Positions 21,898 through 34,221 of a DNA stretch of 64,000 bases are shown one piece after another. Position 1 is the stretch's first letter. The number at the start of each line of letters is the position of its first letter. Source of the DNA: Actinernus sp. WN-2022 (Eukaryota > Cnidaria > Anthozoa > Actiniaria > Actinernidae); contig JAOWCC010000577.1 of assembly GCA_030867875.1 (NCBI GenBank), positions 94,779,740 through 94,843,739 on the forward strand. Direction: 5' to 3'. The translations under genes and the position numbers were made by a program. The notes below the pieces were generated by a model. That model was given only the letters and a program-made list of their open reading frames with translations. It did no database searches and was not told the DNA's origin.

Positions 21898-22394
21898 AGT
21901 TAACGGAATCAGAAAATGATTTCCATAAAGAGCCGCCGTGTCACATTTCTAAATTCATTTGTGGGTTGCCTGCTTCAATATGAAACTGTTTAGGAATGAT
22001 AAAAGAAACACTTATAGTCGGTCGACGTTCCCCTTGGCTGAAATATATGTTTTGACTTTCTTTGCAGGCGTTAATTCCTTTCATTTTAGACAATTTCCAT
22101 TGCTATGATACAAGCTAAGAAATTTCTGTCATTTGATTGGTATTTCAGCGTAATTTTAATACCTACAAACCTATTCCATATATGGTTGCTTTTCACCATA
22201 TTTGGAAAATACACAACCAGTGTTTCTTGAAAAGAAAAATGGCGGATATGTTTAGCCGAAAGAGCGAGGGGAAAATCTTGGAAAAGCAAGCTTAAAAAAA
22301 GCAAATATGCCGAACTGACAATGGTGTGGCAAGTTCTTGTAAATTTTATTCTTTTGAAAAACCGTTTTCTCAAAAATTATTAAACATATAATAT

Positions 22395-22560
22395 CGATGT
22401 TGCAGGAACAGAGAGACATGCTCTATTCCATTCAACAAGTTGCAACATCGTGACTCGCTTCTTTCAACATTCAACATGGTATGATACACAGTTCAACATT
22501 TGTTGCCAACAAATGTTGAACGATGTTGGCAATAAATATTGAACCGTGTTTCATCGGCTT
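22395..22560. repeat. TTCAACA/TGTTGAA repeat fragment
   Basis: Repeated TTCAACATTC/GTTCAACATTTGTTGCC motifs include the palindrome AACATTTGTTGCCAACAAATGTT near 22496-22520, which I give here as two abutting inverse halves. A related fragment lies at 34222-34345. Confidence 0.6.
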
Positions 22561-24269
22561 AAGATAGTTTGTTCCGTTTTTGTTTTCGTTTTATAGTATG
22601 CCGCTATTTTTATAAAATATACAGGGCCGGCGTAACATCAATGTACGCACCTACACGTGCGCGTACACTTGAAATCTGACCAAACATATCATATTGTCTA
22701 TCAATCTTGACTAGGTCAATTTTACCTTTACCATGATTCTGATAAATATTGGTCCCTCCGTAAAGCACATTCAGTTATTGTATCCTTATTTTGTGATTAT
22801 TTATCAAATACAACTACACCTTCTACAATTAGCTACGTCCCCTGCTATATGAAAACTGTAGTTTATTTGCGGTCACGGAAACTCAGTAAAAGCTTATGAT
22901 TCATTTAATTATGAATTTCTTCCGAGCTTTTCAAGGGAGTTGACAACAGTTAAGAATGCTATCGACTGTTTTAGTTAATCTTTCAAGCGGAGCGCGCTAC
23001 TTAGCGGTGTCAGTGACAAAGATAATTCCAAACTTTATGTGAAGGAATTAGTTTAGAACACAGGATATGAACTATTGTCCTTTATATTACGTCAAACACA
23101 TAATTATATTTAAAGAGTAGAAGAAAGATGTATGCTTAATTGGCTTCCAGATATTTACATTTGCTTTCTTTGATGTCGATGTAAAAAAACTTTGATTATA
23201 GATCATTTCGGGGTTCCACTCCAATTTTCTCTTTTGTATACAAAGTATTGAGTTATTCGTTTATGATAGCAGAGGCCCTAGGGTAAATTCCGACTAAGCG
23301 AAACATAACGACAAACTTCTGAAATTGTGAGAGCGACAGAGAGAAATAACAAAACAATAGACGAAATTCCTACAGCGACATGCCCATGCACCTTCCGGCG
23401 ACACGACTAGTTTTGAAACTCAGACAGAGGACATGCATACCACCCCCCCCCCCCCTCCCTCTTCCCCTAAAAGTGCCTCATAGCAGATTCATAGTTAGCA
23501 TTCAAAGAAGTGTGAATTGAATCCCTCTAAATTAGAAATCCTAATATTATCCGTGTCTTAATTAAATGGGATTAGTGTCTCTGGAGGACATGGGATTTAT
23601 AGTCTGGCACACATGCAAAAATCCCTTTGCAGATTTTCAAATACGTTCTGTTGTTCCATAATCCGATCCCTGCCTCTTAATATAAAGGACGAATGTGAAG
23701 CGAGGAATTCAAATTGTTTTCGGACAGTGGATAATAACTGATCATTTCGCAAAAAAGCCGATTGATAAGCATGTCAGGAAGCTGGTCCGATTGCTTCAGT
23801 TCTGTTTTCTTCCATCACGTCACGGTTTCACAACACTGAAGAATCTGCCATCGTGCGACAGAAAGGATTTTGCTCCACACTTTTGCATATAAGGTTGCCT
23901 TTCTCGTACAAAAAAAATCGAAGTTAAAAAAGGGCTTAGTTGGGTGTTTGCAAATAATGATGTATTACATCGTTGTAGACATTAAAATTAGATTCTTGGA
24001 ATTTAGTGAGTTCTCTACTAATCGATGGTGTTGCGCAAGTGAGCCCACAAAATGAACTGCTTCAAAACGTTCTCCAACTCTCATTGAATAAATGTAGCAT
24101 CTCACACTTACTTGCTGAAATAAATAATTATTTGGTTATCCTTTCGTTGAAAACCATGTTTAGAGCTTCCTTAAAAGACCACCAGAAGCTTCTACGAGTC
24201 TGGCTTTGAAAGCCGTAACGTTAAACACCTTAATTACAGACAAGTGGCAATAATAAGGCACTAATAATC
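22561..24269. other. Long stretch without a recognisable gene
   Basis: It contains a C-tract near 23443-23456 and AT-rich DNA. Short plus-strand frames at 23695-23892, 23870-24055 and 24006-24209 have no motif, no consistent splice sites and no neighbours that would make a gene. Confidence 0.4.
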
Positions 24270-24510
24270 CACCGTGACGAAAAAGATGGCGGATGTCCAA
24301 TTGACCACAATCCCTTGCGAACCTAAAACAGTCAAAATAACACGTAGGAATCCTCTACTCTTTAAAATGACAGTTTATTGGTAACAGCACTTGTACTGGC
24401 TTGTTGTTAAGATTAAAAACCTCTACGGCGATTTTAGAACGGATTTAAATATTTTCGTGCGCAAAGGATTGTGGGTAAACGTACAAGCCGCCATCTTTTT
24501 CGGTACGGTG
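24270..24510. mobile_element. TIR element with GATGGCGG ends
   Basis: CACCGTGACGAAAAAGATGG at the left matches the inverse of the right end (CCATCTTTTTCGGTACGGTG) with two mismatches. The interior is non-coding. Confidence 0.78.
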
Positions 24511-24517
24511 AATTGGA

Positions 24518-24616
24518 AATGATGACCTTTTAAGGAGGTGAGCTACTGGTACAATGACCTTTTAAGGAGGTGAGCTACTGGTACAATGACCTTATAAGGA
24601 GGTGATCTACTGGTAC
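24518..24616. repeat. Three-copy ~35-bp tandem repeat
   Basis: ATGACCTTTTAAGGAGGTGA followed by GCTACTGGTACA occurs three times in a row with minor changes. AAGGAGGTGA resembles a bacterial ribosome binding site but has no meaning in this context. Confidence 0.9.
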
Positions 24617-24737
24617 AGAAGCCAAGGATTGAGATGCGAGTAATGACAGCAGTACTCTGTAATTACTTTATTTTCTGAGGACGAAAAACACACCACACTC
24701 AGGGTGGGGAAGGTCAGGTGACCAACCAGGCGAGGTA

Positions 24738-26104
24738 GTCGTAGTAATAAACTTTATTTAGTGAGGATGTCACGCTTACCCAAGAGAGTAATTTAAGGTG
24801 TGGTTCTCAAATATGTTAACAATATAATTTACAATCAGTTGGCATAAAAATACAAATTTACTAATTTCTAATTTACAAAATTACAAGTAACTCGATGAAA
24901 ATAGACATAGGACGACGGCTAAAAGTTACCGAGAGATACATCTACAGCTCATAAAGAGCTGGGATTTGCAAAAATTATACAGTCTTTCTTCTAAGTGATT
25001 AATCTTACATTGTTCATCAAAAAACAATTTCTTTAACATTTTTCTGAAAGTTTGGCTGCTTACATTAGAAACAACATTTTTAATATCGACTGGAAGAGAA
25101 TTGAATATACTAACCACTAAAACAAAACCTTTTTTGTCCACTATTAGTGCGTGCTCTTGGAAGGGGAACATTTACCTTTGAAGATCTTGTATTTCGAACA
25201 TTAGTTCGAACCGAAACAACATTTTAAATTTTGAGGTGCTTGATCATTGATGACTTTATAAATCAACATTAACGTATGTTAATCAAATCATAAAGAGAAA
25301 GCCAAAGTAATTTATTGAAAAGCAAAATTGACGGTGTCACTATTGGTGCAGTCATTATCGATCTGGCAGCCCTCTTCTGTAGTTTAAGAAGAGTAGAATA
25401 ATTTAAGCTAGAACAGTTTCACCAAAGAGTATTACAATAAACTAATAAATAAGGATAAATCAGGGCATTATAAAACATCAAACGTAGATTTAAAGGAAGA
25501 AACTTCTTAATTCTATTAAACAAGAAAAGGCGGGAGCTAATTAATTTACTGAGGTATTAGATATGACTTTCCCATGACAAGGTAGTGTCTAAATATACTC
25601 CTAATAATTTACTTTGGTTAACTGGGTTAATAATATTGCCACTCTTCTAGTCTTTAAGGGTGCATGTCTACTCATCTAAACAATCATTATATAAACTATA
25701 CCAGGTATCAAGCATATCGTTTACATCATCGCTAGCATCTAAAATAGACCAAGGTTGGTTAGATAAATCTAAATTAAAATCATCCACATTTAAATTCTTT
25801 TTATATCTATATTTCACTTTTTGATGACTATTTCTTTTAAATATCGCACCCCTAATTTTCCGAGTAACAAATACAGGACAATGATCGCTTAAACCAATAG
25901 AAAGCACACCAGAGGCCAAAATATTTTTACATTAGTTGTGTAAATATGATCAATTAGAGTGTCAGAAATAGGTCTGGTTGATTCTTTTATCGGTTGACTG
26001 TAACCTAAACACAACATTAATCTCTTAAATTTACGACATGTGGGATTATTATATTTTATATTTACGTTTAATTCACCGAACAAAATTATATATACATGTA
26101 TATA
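24738..26104 (-). pseudogene. LINE with internally deleted reverse transcriptase
   Basis: Read on the minus strand, this starts mid-way through an apurinic-type endonuclease domain (ILFGELNVNIKYNN near 26090, then TLIDHIY near 25950, then GLSDHCPVFVTRK near 25890, the SDH motif). It passes a DDVNDMLDTWYSLYNDCLDE stretch. It then jumps straight to the end of the polymerase and C-terminal region (KLLGVYLDTTLSW near 25590, MFYNALIYPYL, LKLQKRAARS near 25375, NVPLPRARTNSG, FNSLPVDIKNVVS near 25090). The core RT motifs are absent, so hundreds of codons were lost. The 3' end carries AATAAAGTTTATTAC near 24740-24760. Stops and frameshifts are present. It abuts the long-TIR element at 26105. Confidence 0.88.
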
Positions 26105-27254
26105 CAGCAAATTGCAAAAATTATGAGGTGTCCAACTTTTCAACATATCAACATATCGGGTGCATTGTGGGAACGATTTCCCGTTACTGTCCCGCACTGA
26201 AACCGATGCGACAATGGCTACGTATACGTACTGTTAATGTCCATCTTTAGAAGGGTTTTGGATGTAGTAACTAAACGAAATTTTCCCAGTACTAAACAGC
26301 TTTTAAATGTCGTATTTATTTTTAAAAGCATCATCTCAGCAATAATCAGCAATAATCTCCGCAGTTATGAGCGCGTAGATTATTGTCGCGGTTCGTGACT
26401 AGCGCGCTAGCTGTTTGGAACGTCTAGCCCAGCTAGCAGAGTACTAGATGAAGTAAATATAAATATATTTTTCTATTATTAGCCTCATTATCTAAGGTGC
26501 AGACAATTTCAAGCCCTTCTTACGAAAAGCCTTCCAACCTTCACCAACAATATCGGGCCGTGTTCAACAAACAATAACATACAAAGGAGATACTGAAATG
26601 TAAATTCAAGGTACGCACGAATTTCTAGACTTAGGAAGCATTTATTTCTAAATCATTTTGTTTTAATCCAATGGCAATATTTGTCCAAAAATAGTAGTAA
26701 TCAATGCGAAAAATGAAATCATTTGTGAATTTTAAAAATCATGATTCATTGGAAGGTTTGATATTTGATCGTTATAACATGCTTGGTAATTATCATATTT
26801 TCACTAATATGCTAATGTATTCGTTTGCAGTGTCGACGTTTTCATAACTAATAAAACCTTAGGGAACAAACTTTTACTTCTGAAAAAACCTTTGAACCTT
26901 CTCGGATTATAAAGTAGGAAAGCACGGCTTTATTTACATGTATTTCCGTCTAGTACTCTCAGCATTAGCCAGCGCGCTAGTCACGAACCGCGACAATAAT
27001 AATAAATATCTCATCTACGCGCTCATAACTGCAGAGATTATTGCCGGATGATGCTTTTAAAAATAAATACGACATTTAAAAGCTGTTTAGTACTGGGAAA
27101 ATTTCGTTTAGTTACTACATCCAAAACGCTTAGATGGACATTGTCGCGTCGGTCTCTGTGCGCGCGGGACAGTAACGGGAAATCGTTCCCACAATGCACT
27201 CGATATATTGATATGTTTATATGTTGGACACCTCATAATTTTTGCAATTCGCTG
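26105..27254. mobile_element. Long-TIR DNA element, 1,150 bp, arms about 300 bp
   Basis: CAGCAAATTGCAAAAATTAT at 26105 is inverted at the right end (27254). Similarity runs inward for about 290-310 bp on each side, to the AGCGCGCTAG motifs at 26401 and 26971. Shared blocks include AACGATTTCCCGTTACTGTC-like and CAGTACTAAACAGCTTTTAA. TA flanks both ends, within TA microsatellites, which suits a TA-targeting superfamily. The ~550-bp centre has no transposase-like ORF. It touches the 5' end of the LINE at 24738-26104. Confidence 0.85.
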
Positions 27255-28901
27255 TATATATATATATACTTTTGTATATATATACCTACCTATCACAACT
27301 TTATTTATACTGCCGTGAAGACCGATCAGTTGGCCGAGGGACAACTCAGTACGTACGGTATAAAGCAGTGACTAGTTGTATAAAATATGCTGCAGGATAT
27401 AAAATATACAACTATACGCGTTTCCCTAAACTATTTAAATAATATATACAATATATAAAATACAAACCTACACGTTATAGCTATCTTTAACCGTTATTAT
27501 TAAAAATATGTTACACGCTCTATCTGCTACAGATCCAATCTCTCAGTTGTAAACTTTGCTTTCGCCTATAATGTAACGACACGTTTTTACAACTGAACAA
27601 CCGAGGCCAAAGAAATGTGCTCTCAAGCTGCTCTGATGCCACAAATTAGCTTCCCACATCTGGAATGATAGACCTGCTAGATCTCAGTGTACCTACTGTA
27701 TAGAACAGGCTTACAATTGCTTTAAAAAAAAACCTTTGATGTTTTTTTAAAAATATTAATGCTTTTGAGTTTTCCGAAGAACACAGGGATGAGTATTTAC
27801 GATGGCGCGCTTATTCACGCCAATTGGCTCCAATTTTTAGGGATTCTGAATATCCACATCTGCAAATAATTCTCTAGAACCTATAAACTTCTCTTACTCT
27901 AAAGTATACTATGTCTGTTCCTCCGAAATGTCTTTCTGAAAATGTGAAATGACGTTGATACAACGACCTGAGGTCTTACTTGTCGAGCGAAACCACACGG
28001 GCATTTTTATTGCTTGTTCTCCGTTCGCATCAGTCAAAATTATGTCCAGTTGAAAACTTCGGTAATTTCTCAACAAAAACATTTAGCAGCATCACTTACC
28101 CTTTTTTTCTGCACAACCAATCATTAGCACCTATATAACATATCTTAGTTAGCAGGTAGAAATATCGAAATGCAAGGAAGTGAGAATGTTGCTGCATGCA
28201 AGCCAAGCGATGATCGATCATGTAATGTAAATTAAGCTTGGTTTTCACTAACGACAGAAGCATAAGCATAAGCACAAGCAACATACACAGACTCATGATG
28301 TATTAATGTATTGGTCATTAGCGGTACTTGTTCTCACAGCTCTGAGTAGAACAAATACCGCAAATGATAAATATTACTTCTCTTGTAAACGTAAAAGTTG
28401 AGGTTTCCACGTTGTTTTTACAGAAAACGTTCGAAATGTAGGAGACTGCGTGAATTTTCACGTGCAGTTATTGTATTTTGTAATTAAGGTTATATTTTGA
28501 TGTCGTAGTCCTATACGTTGCAGTCGTGGTTGTTTAAGGTTCCTATTAAAGCACCGGTTCAACGCAAAACTTCAGTTTGAAGACTTTATTTGTACCTTTG
28601 ACGAAATACAATATTAGGATAAATAGTGAGAAAATTATAGATGGTCAAGCATTACTTAATTATTTAATAAATATTATAAACAATACTAATAAAAGTGACG
28701 ATATAACATTACAATAGCGGACATTAACATATACACGTGAAACACATATTGTAAAAGAAAACAAGAAGCATGACCCAACTTCAGTACTATACGAATCCAG
28801 AGCCGATTTCTTGAGAACGTCCGACATCTTGTAACTCAAACGAAGAGAGAGATTGGGTAAACTAGGTTACAGTCTTCGCGCGGACGTCCGCCATCTTGGA
28901 T
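27255..28901. other. Spacer without recognisable gene
   Basis: A TA microsatellite is at 27255-27285. I found no exon-like frame, LINE motif or TIR pair in the rest. Confidence 0.4.
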
Positions 28902-29269
28902 ATGGACGAAAATGGATGCCTTTCTGAATTTCTTAAATTAGCAGACCTCGAGACTTTTGAAGATATAAGTTTAACGAAGCTCAGCATAAGCAAATTAGAA
29001 CATCTTCATGATGTTGATGTTGGTGATCTTAAGGAGTTGATGTATGCATTGAACTTCTAGTTTTTGTTTCAGTTTGATGAATATTTCATGGTAGAGCACG
29101 AGATGTCATGCATGACTATATTACTATAATTAAGACTTACTCAAACCTGATATCTAAAAATTTTGCAGGACTTCAAATATAGAAGTAAAACTATTTTCAA
29201 GGAAGAAGAGTGAGCTGATTACGAAGAAAGGCCAGAGGGGAAAGCCCACTGAATCTACTGCCAGTTCGG

Positions 29270-30118
29270 GAAATACAAATACTCTGCATTTCGAATTATC
29301 CAAACGAATCGGACTCCTGCGTCACATAAGCCCGTTTCTGAAGCAAAGTCAAAAAGAAACATAATATTATAATTATGCCGTAATTAAACCCATTTTTCTA
29401 TACGGCAGTACTGTATGGTCATCTTGTAGTAAAGCAAATCTAAACTCTGTACTGAAGCTTCAGAAAAGAGCTGCCCGTCTCAGTCATCTCAGGCGCAGAA
29501 CGCAGAGCCCCTCTGTGACGCTTTTTATTAATCTGGGTTGGCTCCCATTTTATGTTAAGGCATACCATTACATTGAATAGGATTAATAATAGAACGCCTG
29601 AATATCTAAATAGCCTCCTAACTAGAAACTCTGAAAGACACCAAAGGAACACAAGATATGCTCAGCTAAGCCTTTGTTGCCCGTTATATAAAAACAATAC
29701 TGAGGGCCGGCCGAACCTTCACTGTACGTTCCATTCGCGACTGGAATCAATTATCCACTACTCTTAAAACGTCTAGCATATCAATCAAATGTCTTAAAAA
29801 GAATCCCTTTAAAGAACGTATTTAAAAAAAAACACTTAGATTTACAGATCCATAGCTACCACCTTTTATATGCAAATACTTTTAGTGATTCTATGAATTT
29901 GGGTATTTTTAATTATTCTATCTTATTGTATTTAATTGTTTTTACAATCTTTTTATAGTCTGATAAGAATTTTTTTAGCATTTTAATCGTAGAATCGTAG
30001 AATTTTTGTAGATAGATGTATTTATTATTGTAAATAGAGGGCCACGGGGTCACCAGTACCGTTGGTTACTGTTAAGTGTTACCCTCTGAAAATAAAGTCT
30101 ATTGTATTGTATTGTATT
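29270..30118 (+). mobile_element. 5'-truncated LINE inside the broken gene
   Basis: The C-terminal end of a Jockey/CR1-type protein is readable across frames: LSKRIGLLRHISPFLKQSQK near 29300, FLYGSTVWSSC near 29395, LKLQKRAARLSHL near 29455, LGWLPFYVKAYHY near 29530, YLNSLLTRNSERHQRNTRYA near 29600. Stops and frameshifts are present. The 3' end has AATAAAGTCTATTG and a TGTATTGTATTG tail at 30095-30118. It splits the frames described for 28902-31840. Confidence 0.88.
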
Positions 30119-31347
30119 GCAGCAACCGAACGGACGAAGTTCATGAACGAGTGCCTTCCTAAGTGTTACAAATCCTTCTATTCAAAATACAAGAAACCTA
30201 GTGAATTTGTGAACTCTTCCATGAAGAAGGTCGGCATCAGTTCGATACTCATGCACGCATTTTAAAGATCAATGTGAGTCACGCATTATAGCCATCGTAT
30301 CGTGTGATAGTAATCCAGCTTCGGCTACGAAATAGTTCAATGAAGATCACATTCTTGTCCCTTCTGATCAGTTGGTACTCAGAACGAATATACAGAACTT
30401 AGTGCAATATACTTGTAGTATTGAGGAAGAAGACATCAATGTCAAAGATCAACTGAGGGCACCCAACGACGTTTTCTGTTAAAAAGCTGTTCGGGAGAGT
30501 AAGTTAGCCTAAAACTTTCGGATTTGAAAAAAACGTCCCTAGAAAATTGTTTTCTGAAATACTGGCTAGAAAATTTGTTTTCAATCCCCTTGAATCCCTA
30601 GAAAATTATAGTAGAAAAGAGAGACTAAAAGGTTTCCCCTAAAATATTCGTACGTCCCAATTCGTCTGATCAATAGAGTCAGAACAACACATTTTCATTC
30701 CCTAAGAATTGCCTTAAAGGAAAAAAGAATCCCTAAAAAATTCGTACCTCCACAAACCTTTGCAACATGAAATTACTTGGGCTAGAAAATTATTGTTTAT
30801 GTTCTAGACTACTAACAAATTCGTAGGCCGGGAATATTTTGCCATAGTATTTTCGGTTGACGCGATTTCCACCTAGAAAATCCGAACAGCTAATAGCTTT
30901 CTAGAATACGTCAAAAGACATAGTAGGCGCCTTAAAATGGCTAGATAAGCTGCAGACAACTGGTTTCAAACGAATTTCAAAAAGTACTCGTTGGGCGCCC
31001 TTGAAAGATCACCTTAGTGGTTTATTTGCACAATCTGGCAGGAAAGGAGTGCTCACAATCTTTCAATGAAGAGCTAGGTTTTCATTAGGCTTGGGGGAGT
31101 GAGAAAAAGATCGAAGGTTATTTACAAAATCTAGAAGGAAAACTTGACCAGTGTGAAGACATGTTTCGTGGTGCACTAGCTGTTAAGGAAAACAAATCAA
31201 GAAAACGTTTACAAAAGCAGAATAGAAGGATGAACAAAAAACAGAAGCTACAGAGGGATGAGACAAATTTTAAAACAATTAGTCAGCTCATATCAGCAGA
31301 TCATGATCAATCAGACTTTGAACATGTTATTGATGAAGTTAATGCAC

Positions 31348-31631
31348 AGGTAGCCCAAGCTTGGGATCTGTATAACATTAACAGCATTTGTATGGGATTT
31401 TTTAGTTTTCCATGTACAACGTAAATCTTGAATAAAACTCGACAAAAACCTATACAGTGTCTTCTTGTGTTCCTTAACTATGTCTGTGCCATGTTACAGC
31501 GAATTTCCTTTGTATGAGTTAGGGTTTTAAGGGAAAATTTCGTTGAAATTCGCTGTAACTGATGGCACAACTAAAACATCCCATACAAATGCCGTTAATG
31601 TTATACAGATCCCAAGCTTGGGCTACCTGTG
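31348..31631. mobile_element. Fold-back element or inverted duplication
   Basis: ACAGGTAGCCCAAGCTTGGG and the following ATCTGTATAACATTAAC at 31348-31407 are inverted at about 31564-31631. An inner pair (GTGCCATGTTACAGCGAAT and the inverse near 31540) also matches. The left arm overlaps the end of the coiled-coil frame, so part of the host gene may have been copied in inverse. Confidence 0.78.
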
Positions 31632-31840
31632 GTTAATGTTGAAGCTCTTGCAAGCCTTGATTCTAAGCAAGTAAAGTGGTTAAAGAGAATGATAAAGATA
31701 GGTCATTTGACGGAAAAGGCCATCTCAAAGACAGTGACGAAGAGGAGGAGGAAAATGTATCTGAAGATGGAAGTATGTCGGAGGAGGAAATTTTAAATGT
31801 ATCAGATGCTGAAAATGAAAGTTTGGCAGAGAAGAACTGA

Positions 31841-32540
31841 TGATGAGTGACCATGCAGTAGAACATGTTAGTGATCATGCATATATGGCCTTCCTATTTA
31901 AAAGCTTGAATGAGTTTTCATGATGTTGATGTTATAGTTTTAAATATGTTGAGGGAACATTCAGCCTACTGTTTTATTAAAGTTTCCAGACAGAACCCAT
32001 ATTTGGTATATTAAAGCATACTTAAATATCCATATTTTGACTCATTTATGTCAATGCGGTTCAAATTAAAAGTTGTTGAAGGAAATTTTGAGAAATAAAA
32101 AATACAATAGTACTAAACATTCATGTTTTCAGATAAAAAAAGTACCAAATGTCTACATGGCACTTTCCATTTTATTAAATTGAATGAAAACGAATGAAAA
32201 CGAAATCACGCGACCCCTCTCAAACACAAAACAAATGTTGGTTTTCTATACAATTGCTGCATAATTATTTAATTACAAAGGAACAGGTAAGATTTTGAAA
32301 CATTCTCATATGCATGAACAGTAGCCAGGAAAGTAATTACCATTTAAAAATCTTCATACACTTGTTAAAATGCACGTGCACAATCTTGACACATAGGAAA
32401 GTTGAGGTTGCTTGGGTAAAAAATGACTTCTAGATGTTAGAACTCTAAACTTTAGAAATTTCCACGTTTCCCTTATAAACATCTCCTAGCCTAAAGTCGC
32501 TGTAATTTATGGCTATGAATAGCAACTTATATAAGGCGAC
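31841..32540. other. Spacer
   Basis: AT-rich DNA without recognisable features. Its right end contains GCGACTTGAG, related to the motif repeated at 33070-33240. Confidence 0.4.
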
Positions 32541-33019
32541 TTGAGCTCGTGTTCCGGTCGTTCCCGCCGTGCTTCCTCTGGTTTGTACTTTAGGCAATCT
32601 GTCATTTCCAGGTCGTCAAGCTTTAGGGATTCATATTTTTTGCGCATTATTAACTTGTGGAATGTCATCCCGGATGAAATCAAATCATCCCTAACTCTAT
32701 CGACCTATAAGAGAAAACTCAGACAATTCTTTTTTCATAGGCTTAAGCATGTATTCAACCAAGACGACATTCGCAGCTACAAGCTTATATGTCCTAAGTG
32801 TCGCCGTGCCAATGCTCTTATTACCTGTTCTTGCTAGATCCTTCTTTTGCTTTATTATTATCTTTGCTTTACTATCTTATTATCTTTATAATCCAAGGGT
32901 GTAACTGGGTGTGGGTGTGATCGAGTTTTTATTGTGGGTTGGGTTACTGGTGCCTAAACCTTGTAGGGGACTTCGTGTCCTTTTGTTTCTGCACCATGCA
33001 TGTTATGCTTAACCTTAAA

Positions 33020-33051
<32 letters not shown>

Positions 33052-33052
33052 G
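32541..33052 (+). mobile_element. LINE 3' end with (AAAT)n tail
   Basis: A 98-codon frame encodes the C-terminus of a non-LTR retrotransposon protein: GLYFRQSVISRSSSFRDSYF, RIINLWNVIPDEIKSSLTL, STYKRKLRQFFF, then a CPKCRR knuckle and stop at 32837. About 165 bp of 3' UTR follows, ending in tandem AAAT near 33020-33050. The frame is intact, so this copy is younger than the other LINE remnants here, but it is 5' truncated. The apparent start at 32541 is just the first in-frame ATG. Confidence 0.85.
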
Positions 33053-33069
33053 CAATTTCGGGAAAGAAT

Positions 33070-33250
33070 TTGGGGAAATTTTAGGCGACTTAAGGCAACT
33101 TAAGGCGACTTAAGAAAACATGAAGAATTGCTTGTTGCAACTTAAGGCTACTTAAGCAAAACTGATTATAAGAAGTAACTGCTAAATACCCTGTTAAAGT
33201 GACTTAATGCGATTTAAGGCGACTTTAATTGTGCGACTTTAAGACCCGGA
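33070..33250. repeat. Irregular CTTAAGGCGA tandem repeat
   Basis: GGCGACTTAAGG-type units of about 10 bp recur with variable spacing on the right of the LINE. A related GGCGACTTGAG precedes it at 32535, so the LINE probably inserted into this repeat. Confidence 0.6.
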
Positions 33251-33599
33251 GTAGGCCTTCTCCTCATTCAACATGTCCACGTAAAAATCCGCGAAGTGGT
33301 CTATTCAGACTATTCTGACGTGACATTTATGGAGAAAGATTCGCCGTAATAAAGTTCCTGTCTACAGTCTGTCATATACACAGCGATCGTGCTTGGTGTT
33401 TGAAAACGTATAAAAACAGATTAATAACTATATATAGACTGTATTCGCCATGCTATACAAACGACATTTAGCGTTAACTGAATAAATCGATCTCCCAGGC
33501 CTTTTAAAATATCCAATAATGAGTTGCGAATTATATTTTTATGGTTATTAAATTTAGCTACTATATTATTGGGGGTAAAAGGGAATTGACAAGTTGCAC

Positions 33600-33925
33600 A
33601 GCAAAAGTGGTTGGTACTGGTCGGTACTCAATCGGGATGTTGTCGGTCAGGATGACGACGCCCGGGTATGTTGACGGTAGTCTGAGTGGTCGGTTATCTA
33701 GCTGATATGTGACTGGTATGTGGTTGCGCTGTGGCTGGTATTGGTCGTAATGTGGTCGGTATCAGAGGCGTGGAGCGGGGGGTATGGCCCTTTGAGGTGA
33801 AATTTCACAATTGTGAGTTACTCCGAAAAAAATCCTGGCTACGCCCCTGGGTATGTACATGTAGTCGGTATGTAGTCGGTATGTAGTCGGTATGTAGTCG
33901 GTATGTGGCTCAGTATGTGGTTGGT
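33600..33925. repeat. GTCGGTATGTA minisatellite interrupted by a small element
   Basis: Degenerate GGTCGGTA units run from 33605 to 33762. Near-perfect 11-bp units TATGTAGTCGG run from 33858 to 33905. The element at 33763-33849 sits between them. Confidence 0.8.
33763..33849. mobile_element. 87-bp hAT-like MITE
   Basis: The right end in inverse reads CAGGGGCGTAGCCAGG and the left end CAGAGGCGTGGAGCGGGG, the usual style of hAT termini. GGTAT flanks both sides, but the host repeat contains GGTAT, so the target duplication is uncertain. Confidence 0.65.
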
Positions 33926-34221
33926 GGTATAGTCGTAATATATATAATATGACCAGATGAGTGGTTAAGTTGCTTATTATTATTGACCAAGCCATAAATT
34001 ACCAGGCATTACACAAGTGACGTCATCACATTTATATCGCGTAAAAGAACGTTAATTTATAGCTTGGTGAATAATAAACAGAATATTACATGGCAGCGTG
34101 GAGACACGGTAAATTTGCTAGTAAGTTTGACAAACCAGTGTAAATTAAAAGCTCAATAAAGACATATAGCACATTTTTGTCTGACAAGTAGATATAAGGT
34201 TTAAAGTCCCGCGAGTCAAAC

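Larger units (their letters stand above)
28902..31840 (+). pseudogene. Broken multi-exon gene of unknown family
   Basis: An ATG at 28902 opens a 52-codon frame rich in Leu, Asp and Glu (FLKLADLETFEDISLTKLSI). A GT near 29041 can join to an acceptor TTTTGCAG at 29168. That join keeps the frame into a Lys/Ser-rich stretch (KLFSRKKSELITKKGQRGKP). A LINE then interrupts (29270-30118). Further frames follow: LPKCYKSFYSKYKKPSEFVN near 30150, LVPSDQLVLRTNIQNLVQYT near 30370 after one stop, a Glu/Lys/Gln-rich probable coiled coil (KKIEGYLQNLEGKLDQCEDM to about 31370), and an acidic tail (KDSDEEEEENVSEDGSMSEE, 31700-31840) after an inverted repeat. I do not recognise the family. The exon joins are hypothetical and the copy appears dead. 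Confidence 0.5.

Noticed and set aside
24540..24610. AAGGAGGTGA motifs as ribosome binding sites
   Set aside because: They belong to a three-copy tandem repeat in a eukaryotic sequence and precede no coding frame.
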